Positions 25,214 through 34,263 of a stretch of DNA of 53,948 nt are shown in pieces. The DNA is taken from assembly GCA_002862465.1 (NCBI GenBank), contig PKDD01000025.1, forward strand, positions 1 to 53,948, written 5' to 3'. The DNA is from Haliea sp. (GTDB taxonomy: Bacteria; Pseudomonadota; Gammaproteobacteria; Pseudomonadales; Halieaceae). Position 1 is the stretch's first letter, and each line of letters starts with the position of its first letter. Position numbers and translations under genes: made by a program. The notes below the pieces were generated by a model that saw only the letters and a list, made by a program, of their open reading frames with translations, was not told the DNA's origin and did not search any database.

Positions 25214-27547
25214 ATGAATACGACAAAGAAATACCAGCAGCATGATCCATGGCCCGACGAGGGGCATCCACGTGTGCTATTCATACTAGATACCTGTAAC
25301 AGCTTCGAACGGGATCTCCTGAATGGGTGGATAGAACATCATAAACAGACAGGGGAAGCGACAGAACTGACCGTCTGCATCAACCTAAGCGAGCATCATC
25401 GCAACATAGACAGTGGACCGTTGGTCACAGCACTCAGCCTCCCGACCGACACCCTCGTGACCCCTTTACGTATTGCATGGTTGCCGTCACAGCAATCGAT
25501 TGATTCAGGACCACGACTGCGCGATCTGATATTCGGTGATCCCCGGCACCCCAGCCCCCGACGCGGTCGCAAAATCCTGAAGACAGCGCCGCAGAGAATG
25601 CATCTCTTAAGTGGGAAGCCTGACTCTGTCGCTAATCTACACGCTCGCTTTGAGCTACATCACAAAATAGATAACGATGATACGCAACGAGAATTTGCTG
25701 ATTTTGTCGCGCGCCAGGCCTCGATAGTGCTGGATCTGGCCGAACGTCGCCTACAGGGTGGTCGTTACAAAGTGCCGCGCCATGTTGCAGCAAACCTTAT
25801 GGCCAGCAGCAGTTACAACGATGCACTGGATACCCTCTCTGCAGAATCAGGTATTGCTAAAGCACAACTGGTAAAAGAGGCAAAGAGCTATCTTGATGAA
25901 ATGGTGTCTAGACCTAGTATGTTCTGGCTAGACGTCTACGCCAAGTTCAATAAGTTTTGCCTAAGCTTAGGGTACGAGGCGGAAATTGTCTGCGATCAAG
26001 ATTCAGTGGAAACACTTCGTCAAATCGTACGCGAATATCCTTCGATGCTACTTTGGACGCACAAGACCTATCTTGACGGCATGGTTTTACCCAAGCTGCT
26101 TTATGATAACGATTTTCCTATGCCACATATGTTTGGCGGTGCTAACTTGAATTTTCCGGGACTCGGGTTTTTACTACACCGATCGGGCGCCATTTTTATC
26201 CGACGCAGCTTCCAGAATAACGAGCTATATAAAATCACCCTTCGCCACTACATAGGTTATCTCATGGGAAAACGATTCCCCATGAATTGGGCTTTCGAAG
26301 GTACGAGATCCCGGCTAGGAAAATTAATGCCACCACGCTATGGTTTACTCAAGTATGTACTGGAGGCCTGCGACGCGACCGATGCCAAAGACATACACAT
26401 CATTCCGATTTCGATCAGCTACGACCTGATCAGAGATGTCGAGGAGTATGCCACCGAACAGACGAGCCACGGCAAAGGCGCAGAGTCTCTGCGCTGGCTT
26501 ATTGGTTACATTCGGAGTTTGGCGCGACCGATGGGTAAAATCTACGTGGATATAGGTGAGCCCGTCGTCTTGAAAAAGGCGCCAGACTCCGATGATGGCC
26601 TCGCCTTATCTAAGATTGCTTTCGAAGTCGCTGTAGAAGCTAACCATGTGACCGCCATTACCTTTCCATCGCTGGTGGCAATGAGCCTGCTCGGCGCAGC
26701 ACCTAAGGCACTCACAGAGAAAGAGGTGGTGGCCGATTTGACTTCGCTACTGCGCTGGGCTAACGCCAGAGACATACGCGTATCAGCAGATTTTAACGTG
26801 AACTTCGCAGACCAAATCCGAAATTTGTTAGGCATCATGCTGGATGAGGGTATCGTCACGCTTTATGACGAGGGCCCCGAAGTAGTGTATGGCATCGGCC
26901 TGAATCAACATACGGTAGCTAGTTATTATCGTAACACCGTCATTCACTTCTTTGTTAACAAAGCTATCATCGAACTCGCGCTTTTAAAGGCCAGTGAAAA
27001 TGAAAGCCCTGACGCATTGAACATTTTTTGGGCGGAGGTGGATCAATTACGTGACTTGTTCAAATTTGAGTTCTTCTACGCTCCTACCGAAATTTTTCAT
27101 CAGCAGATCCGCGAGGAGTTGAGTCGCTATGATAGAGACTGGCAAAGGCTACTCAGGCAAGGTACATTTGCATTCGGCCAATTACTTAATCGCATGACAC
27201 CGCTGGTCTCTCATGTCACCCTACTAGTTTTCACAGAGGCCTATTCGGTCGTCGCTACCTTAAGCGCGCGCATGGGTCACTCAGAGGCGCTGGTGGAGCA
27301 ATCATGCGTTATCGATGCACTGAAATTGGGCCGTCAGGCTTATCTTCAACGCCGGATCAGCAGTGAAGCATCAATTGGTAAATTGCTGTTCAGCAATGGC
27401 TTCAAGATGTTACAAAGTAGAGGGCTGACTGAAGCGGGAGAACCGATACTTGCAGAAAAACGACTTAAGCAGTCACACCAGTTACGCGACCTGTTACGTC
27501 GGCTGGATCTGATTCGCGCGATCGGCGTAGCCAGTCGCGGCAGTTAG
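25214..27547 (+). CDS. plsB: Glycerol-3-phosphate 1-O-acyltransferase, PlsB-type
   Basis: The 777-residue protein carries the glycerol-3-phosphate acyltransferase signature: THKTYLDG with the catalytic H283-x4-D288, then GGANLNFPGLG, GAIFIRRSF and AFEGTRSR, followed by VPIS-like IIPISISYD. PlsB transfers an acyl chain to position 1 of glycerol-3-phosphate at the inner membrane. E. coli PlsB is about 807 residues, so the length is right; the long N-terminal part (1-230) and helical C-terminal part (from about 480) are also usual. It is encoded between the PlsC fusion and gpsA, which gives all three steps from dihydroxyacetone phosphate to phosphatidate in one run. The ribosome site before ATG 25214 is weak. 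Confidence 0.9.
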   Translation: MNTTKKYQQHDPWPDEGHPRVLFILDTCNSFERDLLNGWIEHHKQTGEATELTVCINLSEHHRNIDSGPLVTALSLPTDTLVTPLRIAWLPSQQSIDSGPRLRDLIFGDPRHPSPRRGRKILKTAPQRMHLLSGKPDSVANLHARFELHHKIDNDDTQREFADFVARQASIVLDLAERRLQGGRYKVPRHVAANLMASSSYNDALDTLSAESGIAKAQLVKEAKSYLDEMVSRPSMFWLDVYAKFNKFCLSLGYEAEIVCDQDSVETLRQIVREYPSMLLWTHKTYLDGMVLPKLLYDNDFPMPHMFGGANLNFPGLGFLLHRSGAIFIRRSFQNNELYKITLRHYIGYLMGKRFPMNWAFEGTRSRLGKLMPPRYGLLKYVLEACDATDAKDIHIIPISISYDLIRDVEEYATEQTSHGKGAESLRWLIGYIRSLARPMGKIYVDIGEPVVLKKAPDSDDGLALSKIAFEVAVEANHVTAITFPSLVAMSLLGAAPKALTEKEVVADLTSLLRWANARDIRVSADFNVNFADQIRNLLGIMLDEGIVTLYDEGPEVVYGIGLNQHTVASYYRNTVIHFFVNKAIIELALLKASENESPDALNIFWAEVDQLRDLFKFEFFYAPTEIFHQQIREELSRYDRDWQRLLRQGTFAFGQLLNRMTPLVSHVTLLVFTEAYSVVATLSARMGHSEALVEQSCVIDALKLGRQAYLQRRISSEASIGKLLFSNGFKMLQSRGLTEAGEPILAEKRLKQSHQLRDLLRRLDLIRAIGVASRGS

Positions 27548-27589
27548 AATGCAACAATCAACACGCTTTTACTTTCAGGAGATTAAGTA

Positions 27590-28594
27590 ATGAAAAATCT
27601 TAACGTCACAGTTTTAGGTGGCGGGTCTTGGGGCACAACGGTGGCGTCATTAGTCGCTCGCAATGTGCCGAGCACGTTGTGGGCGCGCAACCAGGCTACG
27701 GTTGAAGAAATCAACACTCATCATACCAATAAAGTGTTTCTGCCGGGAGCGACACTACCAGACAAACTGGTTGCCACCAATGATTTACGTAGGGCGGTAA
27801 GCAGTGCCGATGTTATCGTGATGGGGATACCATCGCAAAGTTTTCGTGAGGTGTTACTTGAAGTTAAAAAGCATGTGCGACCCTGGGTTCCGGTAATCAG
27901 TCTCACCAAAGGACTAGAGCTAGGCAGCCGCTTGCGTATGACAGAAATCATTACCGAAGTTCTGCCGGGACATCCTGTAGGCGTTCTTAGCGGACCAAAT
28001 CTGGCTCAAGAAATTATAGCCGGGCAAGCCGCTGCCAGCGTAATTGCAATGGAAGACGCGATTATTGTGCAAGAGTTGCAAGCGGTATTTAAGAGCGGTT
28101 TGTTTCGGATTTATACGAATACAGATGTCATCGGCTGCGAACTCGGCGGCGTGCTGAAAAATATTATCGCAATTGCTGTAGGCATGGGTGATGGACAAGG
28201 TGCGGGCGACAATACCCGCGCGAGCCTTATTACCCGGGGGCTGGCGGAAGTGACTCGGCTCGGAGTGGCGATGGGCGGGCAGTCAGATACGTTTGCCGGG
28301 CTGGCGGGTATGGGTGATATGATCGCGACCTGTACCAGCCCTCAGAGCCGTAACCGCCATGTGGGGATCCAGCTTGGTTTGGGTCGCGATATGGAGGAAA
28401 TTGTTGGCGAAATGGTAATGGTTGCAGAGGGAGTGAAGAGTGCGCCGGCTGTACTCGCACTGGCAGAACAATATAATGTGGATACCCCTATTTTTCGCGA
28501 TGTCTACCGCGTGCTATCGGGTGATACGTCGGCCACCCGCACCTTTCGCGGCCTACTGCGGGTAGAAGCCGGCGCAGAGTCAGAACCTGGTTGA
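27590..28594 (+). CDS. gpsA: NAD(P)+-dependent glycerol-3-phosphate dehydrogenase GpsA
   Basis: The 334-residue enzyme reduces dihydroxyacetone phosphate to sn-glycerol-3-phosphate for phospholipid synthesis. The N-terminal dinucleotide fold starts with VLGGGSWGTTVASL; SLTKGLE, GVLSGPNLAQEI, and the catalytic-Lys segment ELGGVLKNIIAIAVGMGDG follow; GLAGMGDMIATCTS completes the family set. Length is that of E. coli GpsA (339). ATG 27590 has AGGAG 9 nt upstream. The position after plsB suggests the product is passed straight to the acyltransferase. A separate FAD-linked glycerol-3-phosphate dehydrogenase at 36.7-38.3 kb works in the opposite, catabolic direction. Confidence 0.95.
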   Translation: MKNLNVTVLGGGSWGTTVASLVARNVPSTLWARNQATVEEINTHHTNKVFLPGATLPDKLVATNDLRRAVSSADVIVMGIPSQSFREVLLEVKKHVRPWVPVISLTKGLELGSRLRMTEIITEVLPGHPVGVLSGPNLAQEIIAGQAAASVIAMEDAIIVQELQAVFKSGLFRIYTNTDVIGCELGGVLKNIIAIAVGMGDGQGAGDNTRASLITRGLAEVTRLGVAMGGQSDTFAGLAGMGDMIATCTSPQSRNRHVGIQLGLGRDMEEIVGEMVMVAEGVKSAPAVLALAEQYNVDTPIFRDVYRVLSGDTSATRTFRGLLRVEAGAESEPG

Positions 28595-28753
28595 AGCATC
28601 ATCGATGCGCTAGCGCAAGGTGGCGATTTACCGTTATATAAGGCATACTTTTTTTATTTATATAAACCGTCGAAAATGGATGAAACCTGCTTTTGCGGTA
28701 ATAATGAATAACACAATTGATTGAGTCGGGTGGGGTGTTTAAGGATGGGAATC

Positions 28754-29584
28754 ATGAAGACGATTTGCGTTATCCTGATTCTGTTTGCCGCCCCACCTCT
28801 AGCTGCAAACACGTCAAAATTTTCTGCCCTCGAAGGTAACCCCGGGCTGCGTTCCGCCTCCGCAATCGTTCTCGATTCACGCGGCAACCTCATATATGGA
28901 AAAGACATAGACACCGTTAGGCCCATTGCGTCCATCACCAAGCTGATGACCGCAATGGTAATACTGGACGCGGGCCTAAACCTTGACGAAGACATCGTAA
29001 TCGCCAATGAGGATCGTGACTTCATTCGTCTAACCAATTCACGCTTAAGCGTCGGTGCAACTCTGAAGCGTCGCGAACTATTGCTACTTGCTCTCATGTC
29101 ATCGGAAAACAGAGCCGCCGCCGCCTTGGGCAGAACTTTCCCAGGAGGACTTGACCACTTTATCGCGGCAATGAACACCAAGGCTGCAAGTCTTGGCATG
29201 CAAAACAGCCGGTTCGCAGACCCTGCAGGGCTCGATGCCGATAACGTATCGACTGCCAGTGACCTAGCGAGGATGCTGACCGCCGCTCAGCGCTATCCTA
29301 TGATCACGGAGTCAACGACGACCCTCCACCGTGATGTGCAGCCTTACGTCAGCCGAGGCCCGCTCACCTTCAGCAATACCAACCGACTGCTGAAAAATGA
29401 GAACTGGGCTATTGAGCTGGGTAAAACAGGCTATATCAACGAAGCTGGGCGTTGTCTCGTAATGAAGACTAATATCGATGGCGAGGAAATCTCCATTGTA
29501 TTGCTTAATTCTTTTGGAAAATTAACGCCCTATGGCGACTCCAATAGATTGCGTAAATGGATGCTAGCCAATAGTCCAACATAA
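28754..29584 (+). CDS. pbpG: D-alanyl-D-alanine endopeptidase/carboxypeptidase (PBP7-like, peptidase S11)
   Basis: The 276-residue serine peptidase trims peptidoglycan cross-links or pentapeptides in the periplasm. It has a signal peptide (MKTICVILILFAAPPLAA) and the three penicillin-binding motifs: SITK (S-x-x-K with the acylated Ser), SSEN (S-x-N type) and KTG in LGKTGYINEAG. It lacks the extra C-terminal beta domain and amphipathic helix of DacA-type enzymes, so it is closer to PBP7/PbpG. ATG 28754 has AAGGATGGG upstream; ATG 28745 lies inside that stretch and is less likely. The outer membrane protein gene follows after 24 bp, so the two may be co-transcribed. Confidence 0.88.
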   Translation: MKTICVILILFAAPPLAANTSKFSALEGNPGLRSASAIVLDSRGNLIYGKDIDTVRPIASITKLMTAMVILDAGLNLDEDIVIANEDRDFIRLTNSRLSVGATLKRRELLLLALMSSENRAAAALGRTFPGGLDHFIAAMNTKAASLGMQNSRFADPAGLDADNVSTASDLARMLTAAQRYPMITESTTTLHRDVQPYVSRGPLTFSNTNRLLKNENWAIELGKTGYINEAGRCLVMKTNIDGEEISIVLLNSFGKLTPYGDSNRLRKWMLANSPT

Positions 29585-29608
29585 CCGATATAGGAGGATA
29601 TCTCACTC

Positions 29609-30325
29609 TTGAAGCATCGATTCCTAACAGTATGCTGCGCACTGTTTTTCGCACTACAAATAAGCTATACACAGGCCGAGGCATCAGATGACTCAGCGCC
29701 GCTAATTCAGGTTTTTCTTGGCGTACTGGAACTCGACAATCAAACGAGCAACCGGCACGAAGAATCTCAGGACAAAGTTGAAATTGATTTTAGCTCGATC
29801 CCCAGCGGCGGCGTTGAGGCAGAGTACGCATTTGGCAAGGGATGGGTACACTGGGGCCTGAATCCAGGCGGAAGTATTTCATGGGCAACTGATGACACAG
29901 AACTCTCTGGCAGCCTAATCGATGATGGAGAGAGCACCATAGTATTGCAAGCCGACAGCTCGTTGTTTTTGGCTGAGATTCACCTTGGCGGTTATATCCG
30001 TGGGCGACTGGATGATCGCATCACTACATACGCTGCAGCTGGCCCGATGGTTATATACGGATTCCATGATGTGAACAACGAAAACAGTACCTACGTCCCA
30101 CCGCAGGTCACGCCATCTAGCACCGTGGTTTTTGAGGAAACCGACAGCTCTGATATTAATATCGGTTATTACTTGAGAGCGGGCATTGATTTTAGAATCC
30201 AGAAAAATCACCACATGGGCTTTGGTGTTCGCTACATGTCAACCAAACTGGATTTCAATAGAACGTTAGGAAAGCTTGATATCAAAGGGCCTCTTTATGC
30301 CCTGACCTTTACGACTCAGTTCTAA
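29609..30325 (+). CDS. Putative outer membrane beta-barrel protein
   Basis: I do not recognise the family with certainty. The 238-residue product begins with a signal peptide (about residues 1-24 ending TQAEA) and ends in Phe (LTFTTQF), the usual signature for insertion by the BAM complex. The body alternates polar and hydrophobic residues in strand-length runs (YALTF, GYYLRAGIDFRI, HHMGFGVRYMSTKLDF), as in small barrels of the OmpA/OmpW-like kind. The start is TTG 29609, with an excellent TAGGAGGATAT site 11 nt upstream; no ATG is available. Location in the outer membrane is well supported; function is unknown. Confidence 0.75.
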   Translation: MKHRFLTVCCALFFALQISYTQAEASDDSAPLIQVFLGVLELDNQTSNRHEESQDKVEIDFSSIPSGGVEAEYAFGKGWVHWGLNPGGSISWATDDTELSGSLIDDGESTIVLQADSSLFLAEIHLGGYIRGRLDDRITTYAAAGPMVIYGFHDVNNENSTYVPPQVTPSSTVVFEETDSSDINIGYYLRAGIDFRIQKNHHMGFGVRYMSTKLDFNRTLGKLDIKGPLYALTFTTQF

Positions 30326-30456
30326 AGACCTTGCCAACCGGAAGTTGAATAGTTAAGCCACCGGGCTTTCCTTCACCCTGTGACTGGAACAAAGGGTAGC
30401 AGAAGCGCCCACGCAGTCTATACTTAAGTAACGTTATAAAGAAATAGGGTGACATC

Positions 30457-31545
30457 ATGGCAACGGCAGCTGATTACAATCTGGGCCCCAATACCTTCCC
30501 GAGGGGCTGGTTTGTTGTGGCGGAAAGCAAGGAGTTGGATCAAGGGCCGATGGCCGTGCGGTATTTCGGCGAAGATCTAGCATTGTACCGCGGAGAAAGT
30601 GGAAAGCCGGTGCTGCTGGATGCGTATTGCGCCCACATGGGTACGCACATAACGGCGAGCACTAGCGCCATGATTGTGAAAAACGGCGAGCAGATAGAAG
30701 GTGACTCAATTCGCTGCCCTTATCATGGCTGGCGCTACAATTCAGATGGCGATGTTGATGACATACCATACCACGATGGCCCCTGCCCAAAATCAGCCTC
30801 CATCCGCTCCTACCCAGTAGTAGATAACATGGGATGCATCATGGCTTGGTATGATCCCGATGGTCGTGCGCCAGACTACGATGCCCCTTCTTTACCAGAG
30901 TGGGATGACCCTCAGTGGGTGCGCTGGGAACTTGACCATCTCGGTGAGTTAGCAATACACACCCAGGAAATCTTAGACAATATGGCTGATGTCCGTCATC
31001 TCGGGCCAACTCATGGTGCTCCCAGCGAGTACTTTGAAAACGAATTCATCGACCATATCTATGTACAGCGACAGGGCGGCCCAATGCAGCTTTACCAGAC
31101 CTACCTTTATACCACCACCTGGTACACCGGCCCCGGAATATTACTTTCGAAGCAGGTGTTTGCCGGCAATGTCATCTATGAGCTTATTGCCAATACGCCT
31201 GTGGATGACGGACTTACTAAATGCTTTCATGGCTGCCTATTCAAGGGCAGCGCCGCGCAAGCGACAGAAGAAGATCGCGAGACAGCTAGGCAAGCACAGG
31301 CTGGAGCCTTAGAAGCCTTTGGTGCCGACTTCAATGTGTGGCAGAACAAGAAACCAGCCTTGAAAATTATGCAGATGAAAACCGATGGTCCGTTTCGTAT
31401 CGGGCGAAAATGGTATTCCCAGTTCTTTGCGACTGCGGATAGCGTTCCGTCAATTCAACAGGAACTCAATGGTATAGTCCATACCGAAGGTATGCCGACT
31501 CCGGCCGACTCCAACCACAACATTGACGAAGGATTACCATTCTAG
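30457..31545 (+). CDS. Rieske 2Fe-2S oxygenase, 3-ketosteroid-9-alpha-monooxygenase (KshA)-like
   Basis: The 362-residue oxygenase component has an N-terminal Rieske domain with C58-x-H60 and C87-x2-H90, and a C-terminal catalytic domain with the mononuclear iron ligands D178-x2-H181-x4-H186 and the later acid in ADFNVWQNK. Overall layout and the VWxNK segment resemble KshA, which hydroxylates C9 of 3-ketosteroids and with a dehydrogenase opens ring B. Phthalate-type Rieske oxygenases of other substrates share the fold, so the steroid call is a best guess. A reductase partner (KshB) is not in the window. It is a single gene with ATG 30457, preceded by AGGGTGAC, and closed by the inverted repeat at 31571-31602. 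Confidence 0.75.
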   Translation: MATAADYNLGPNTFPRGWFVVAESKELDQGPMAVRYFGEDLALYRGESGKPVLLDAYCAHMGTHITASTSAMIVKNGEQIEGDSIRCPYHGWRYNSDGDVDDIPYHDGPCPKSASIRSYPVVDNMGCIMAWYDPDGRAPDYDAPSLPEWDDPQWVRWELDHLGELAIHTQEILDNMADVRHLGPTHGAPSEYFENEFIDHIYVQRQGGPMQLYQTYLYTTTWYTGPGILLSKQVFAGNVIYELIANTPVDDGLTKCFHGCLFKGSAAQATEEDRETARQAQAGALEAFGADFNVWQNKKPALKIMQMKTDGPFRIGRKWYSQFFATADSVPSIQQELNGIVHTEGMPTPADSNHNIDEGLPF

Positions 31546-31570
31546 ATGATGCAGCGTAACCAGCATCCCC

Positions 31571-31602
31571 TTGCAGCACTGCGGTGGCTGGCAGTGCTGC
31601 AA
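31571..31602. terminator. Perfect 12-bp inverted repeat between convergent genes, likely bidirectional terminator
   Basis: TTGCAGCACTGC (31571-31582) and its exact complement (31591-31602) flank an 8-nt loop. The hairpin starts 26 bp after the Rieske oxygenase stop and lies 126 bp from the stop of the convergent glutaryl-CoA dehydrogenase. The plus-strand side is followed by GCTTTG, a poor U-run, so the terminator call rests on the stem and the location. Confidence 0.6.
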
Positions 31603-31727
31603 GCTTTGAGATACGACTTGAAGACATCTCTTGCATAGCCTGAACAGGCCGATTAGGCGAGCATCTCTGTATACCGAAACAGCAAATTGATAGGAATATC
31701 CAGCGCGAGCAATTTCAGCAGGTAATT

Positions 31728-32912
31728 TCAAAATGCCGGTATATCGGTTTGCGTCCGGCCCAAAATCAGCGCATGAATATCATGTGTCCCTTCATACGTA
31801 TTGACCACTTCAAGGTTTACCATGTGGCGCATTATCGGGTACTGATCGGAGATACCATTAGCCCCAAGCATATCTCGCGCCTGGCGGGCAATAGCTAGAG
31901 ATTTTCCGCAAGAGTTGCGCTTAATGAGAGAGATCAACTCTGGTGCAATCTGGCCCGCGTCCATCAACTGCCCCGCACGAAAACAACCCTGTAACGCAAG
32001 ACTGATTTCAGCTTGCATATCGGCAAGTTTAAACTGCACAAGCTGGTTCGCTGCCAACGGACGGCCAAATTGGGTGCGCTCCAAAGTATAATCCCGCGCA
32101 GTATGCCAGCAGGTTTCAGCGGCTCCTACTGCGCCCCAACTGATCCCATAACGTGCGCTATTAAGACATCCAAAAGGACCCTTCAAACCCTCAACCTCTG
32201 GCAGTAGTTGCGCCTCAGATACAAATACGTCCTGCATGACAATCTCTCCGGTAATGGAAGTACGCAGGGCAAGTTTGCCTTCGATAGTCGGCGTACTCAG
32301 CCCGCCCATATCCCGCTCCAAAATAAAACCGCGAATTTTATCATCGTCCGTTTTTGCCCAAATTATAAAAATATCAGCAATGGGACTGTTGGTAATCCAT
32401 GTCTTTGAGCCGCTAAGCCGATAGCCGTTGTCGACACTTCTGGCCCTTGTCACCATGCTGCCGGGGTCTGAACCGTGGTCCGGTTCAGTCAAACCAAAAC
32501 AACCAACCCAATCGCCGGAGGCAAGTTTGGGAAGATATTTCTCTCGCTGCGATTCACTGCCATAAGCATAAATGGGGTACATCACTAGTGAGGACTGGAC
32601 ACTCATCATCGATCTATAGCCCGAATCGACTCGCTCCACTTCCCGCGCGATAAGACCATAAGACGTGTAGTCAACGCCCGGGCAGCCATAGCCGTCAATC
32701 GTGGCGCCCAAAAGTCCCATTGCGCCCATTTCGCGAAAAATAGCCACGTCAGTCTGCTCATCACGAAAGGCAGCCCGCACGCGTGGCAGTAGTTTTTCTT
32801 GCGCGTACTGGCGCGCAGTATCGCGCACCATACGCTGCTCTTCGCTTAACTGCTGTTCTAGCAAAAATGGATCCTGCCAGTTCAACGCCTGCCACTTTGT
32901 CTGCTTTGCCAT
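31728..32912 (-). CDS. gcdH: Glutaryl-CoA dehydrogenase-like acyl-CoA dehydrogenase
   Basis: The 394-residue flavoenzyme oxidises and decarboxylates glutaryl-CoA to crotonyl-CoA in lysine, tryptophan and aromatic catabolism. It has the glutaryl-CoA dehydrogenase set: the [19 protein letters not shown] opening, [45 protein letters not shown] and the catalytic Glu in [10 protein letters not shown] (E374). Length equals the family's (about 390-395 in bacteria). It lies 31 bp after the agmatinase-family gene on the same strand, so the two probably share a transcript. No LysR-type GcdR regulator or CoA transferase, often seen beside gcdH, is present here. Confidence 0.9.
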   Translation of the reverse strand: MAKQTKWQALNWQDPFLLEQQLSEEQRMVRDTARQYAQEKLLPRVRAAFRDEQTDVAIFREMGAMGLLGATIDGYGCPGVDYTSYGLIAREVERVDSGYRSMMSVQSSLVMYPIYAYGSESQREKYLPKLASGDWVGCFGLTEPDHGSDPGSMVTRARSVDNGYRLSGSKTWITNSPIADIFIIWAKTDDDKIRGFILERDMGGLSTPTIEGKLALRTSITGEIVMQDVFVSEAQLLPEVEGLKGPFGCLNSARYGISWGAVGAAETCWHTARDYTLERTQFGRPLAANQLVQFKLADMQAEISLALQGCFRAGQLMDAGQIAPELISLIKRNSCGKSLAIARQARDMLGANGISDQYPIMRHMVNLEVVNTYEGTHDIHALILGRTQTDIPAF

Positions 32913-32943
32913 TCTTACACTCTTCCTGTTTTGCGTCGTGATA

Positions 32944-33873
32944 TCAACTCCGACTGGCCCTCATATAGAGAAATTCCAGCGCTAACGAGGCGCCTGCTAG
33001 GGCCGTAATCTCTGCATGATCGTAGGCCGGCGCCACCTCAACAACATCAAACCCAATAATATTTAGATCTGCAATGCCACGCAAAATCTGTAATGCTCTA
33101 GACGTGCTCAGCCCACCAACGACCGGCGTACCAGTACCCGGCGCAAAGGCCGGGTCCAAGCAGTCAATATCAAAACTCAGGTAGGCCGGTGTATCACCAA
33201 CTCTGGCCTTGATAGCATCGATAACCGTCTGTACGGGCTGCTCATTTGCTTGATCCGCATTGATGACCCTAAAAGCGTGATCGGCGTAATCATAGTCGGT
33301 ACGTATACCAACCTGAATCGACCGAGAGGTGTCGATAAGCCCCTCCTGTGGTGCTCGATAGAACATGCTTCCGTGATCGTATTTTTCATGCGCCGAATAC
33401 GTGTCGGTATGTGCATCAAAGTGTATCAATGCCAGCTTGCCGTGTGCGGCAATATGGCCGCGCAGTAATGCTAACGTAACAAAGTGATCGCCGCCCAAAC
33501 TAACTAACGTTTTTCCTCCGCCGGTGATATGTGCTGCATGGGCCTCAACCTGTGACAGCATGTCGGCACTGTCGCCCGCAGAAAATCGTATATCACCGTA
33601 ATCGATCGCGCGCAGACGTCCAGCCAGCTGAAACTCCCAAGGCCAACGTTGTTCCTCCCAGCGCAAGTTAGCGCTGGCCTGGCGCATACCATTGGGACCG
33701 CTGCGCGCTCCAGGTCGGCCGCTCGTAGCCAGATCATAGGGAATGCCCATAACGACAGCATCCAAAGCAGGCTGATCGATGTCACGACTAAGGGGCAACC
33801 CCATAAAACTGAATATATTCGCGTAGGCAGAGTCATCTGCCATTAGTACAGAACTATCTATATCACCATTCAC
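32944..33873 (-). CDS. speB: Agmatinase/arginase family ureohydrolase
   Basis: The 309-residue enzyme belongs to the ureohydrolase family and probably splits agmatine to putrescine and urea at a two-manganese site. Metal ligands are visible in [19 protein letters not shown] and [18 protein letters not shown]. Length and the FAPGTGTP motif favour agmatinase over arginase; guanidinobutyrase or another guanidino substrate is possible. An AGGAGG site lies 5 nt before GTG at 33871-33873, which fixes the start; a frame continues 8 codons upstream through the ribosome site. It is transcribed ahead of gcdH. Confidence 0.85.
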   Translation of the reverse strand: MNGDIDSSVLMADDSAYANIFSFMGLPLSRDIDQPALDAVVMGIPYDLATSGRPGARSGPNGMRQASANLRWEEQRWPWEFQLAGRLRAIDYGDIRFSAGDSADMLSQVEAHAAHITGGGKTLVSLGGDHFVTLALLRGHIAAHGKLALIHFDAHTDTYSAHEKYDHGSMFYRAPQEGLIDTSRSIQVGIRTDYDYADHAFRVINADQANEQPVQTVIDAIKARVGDTPAYLSFDIDCLDPAFAPGTGTPVVGGLSTSRALQILRGIADLNIIGFDVVEVAPAYDHAEITALAGASLALEFLYMRASRS

Positions 33874-34263
33874 TGGCACCTCCTGATACCCTCGCAAAGA
33901 TATATATCAAACAATAACCACTTTAAGCCTAATCTCCGCGCAGCGCTAATGTGCATGATCATCAAATGCCGCAGCGAAATAACACATGTAGCAGTGCAGT
34001 CATACGATAATAAGTTGGCGCCATTATATTGCCCTCGCTGGAGAATCATAGAATGAATAATGGCACGCATGCCGCTCGATCATGCCATTGTTTGCGCGCA
34101 GTCATAATGCTGAACCGCTAATCTGCAGTCACAGCAAATAGATTGCCTGGTACACATGCTCAGGGCAACGCTGAACTAAACTGCTGAGTACTCCAACATT
34201 TTAGAGCAACGGGATTCTCGCGAAACGTCTTGCCGCTAATAGACGCTAAAACAGAACGAGAGA
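33874..34263. other. Intergenic region upstream of the agmatinase-gcdH operon
   Basis: No gene is supportable in these 390 bases. On the minus strand a TATAAT (complement of 34023-34028) lies about 150 bp before the agmatinase start, with a poor -35. The part next to the SulP gene stop shows no strong hairpin or U-run. Confidence 0.4.

Noticed and set aside
19147-31545. One contiguous steroid degradation operon
   Set aside because: The candidate genes are interrupted by phospholipid, peptidoglycan and outer membrane genes and lie on both strands, so they are not one operon.
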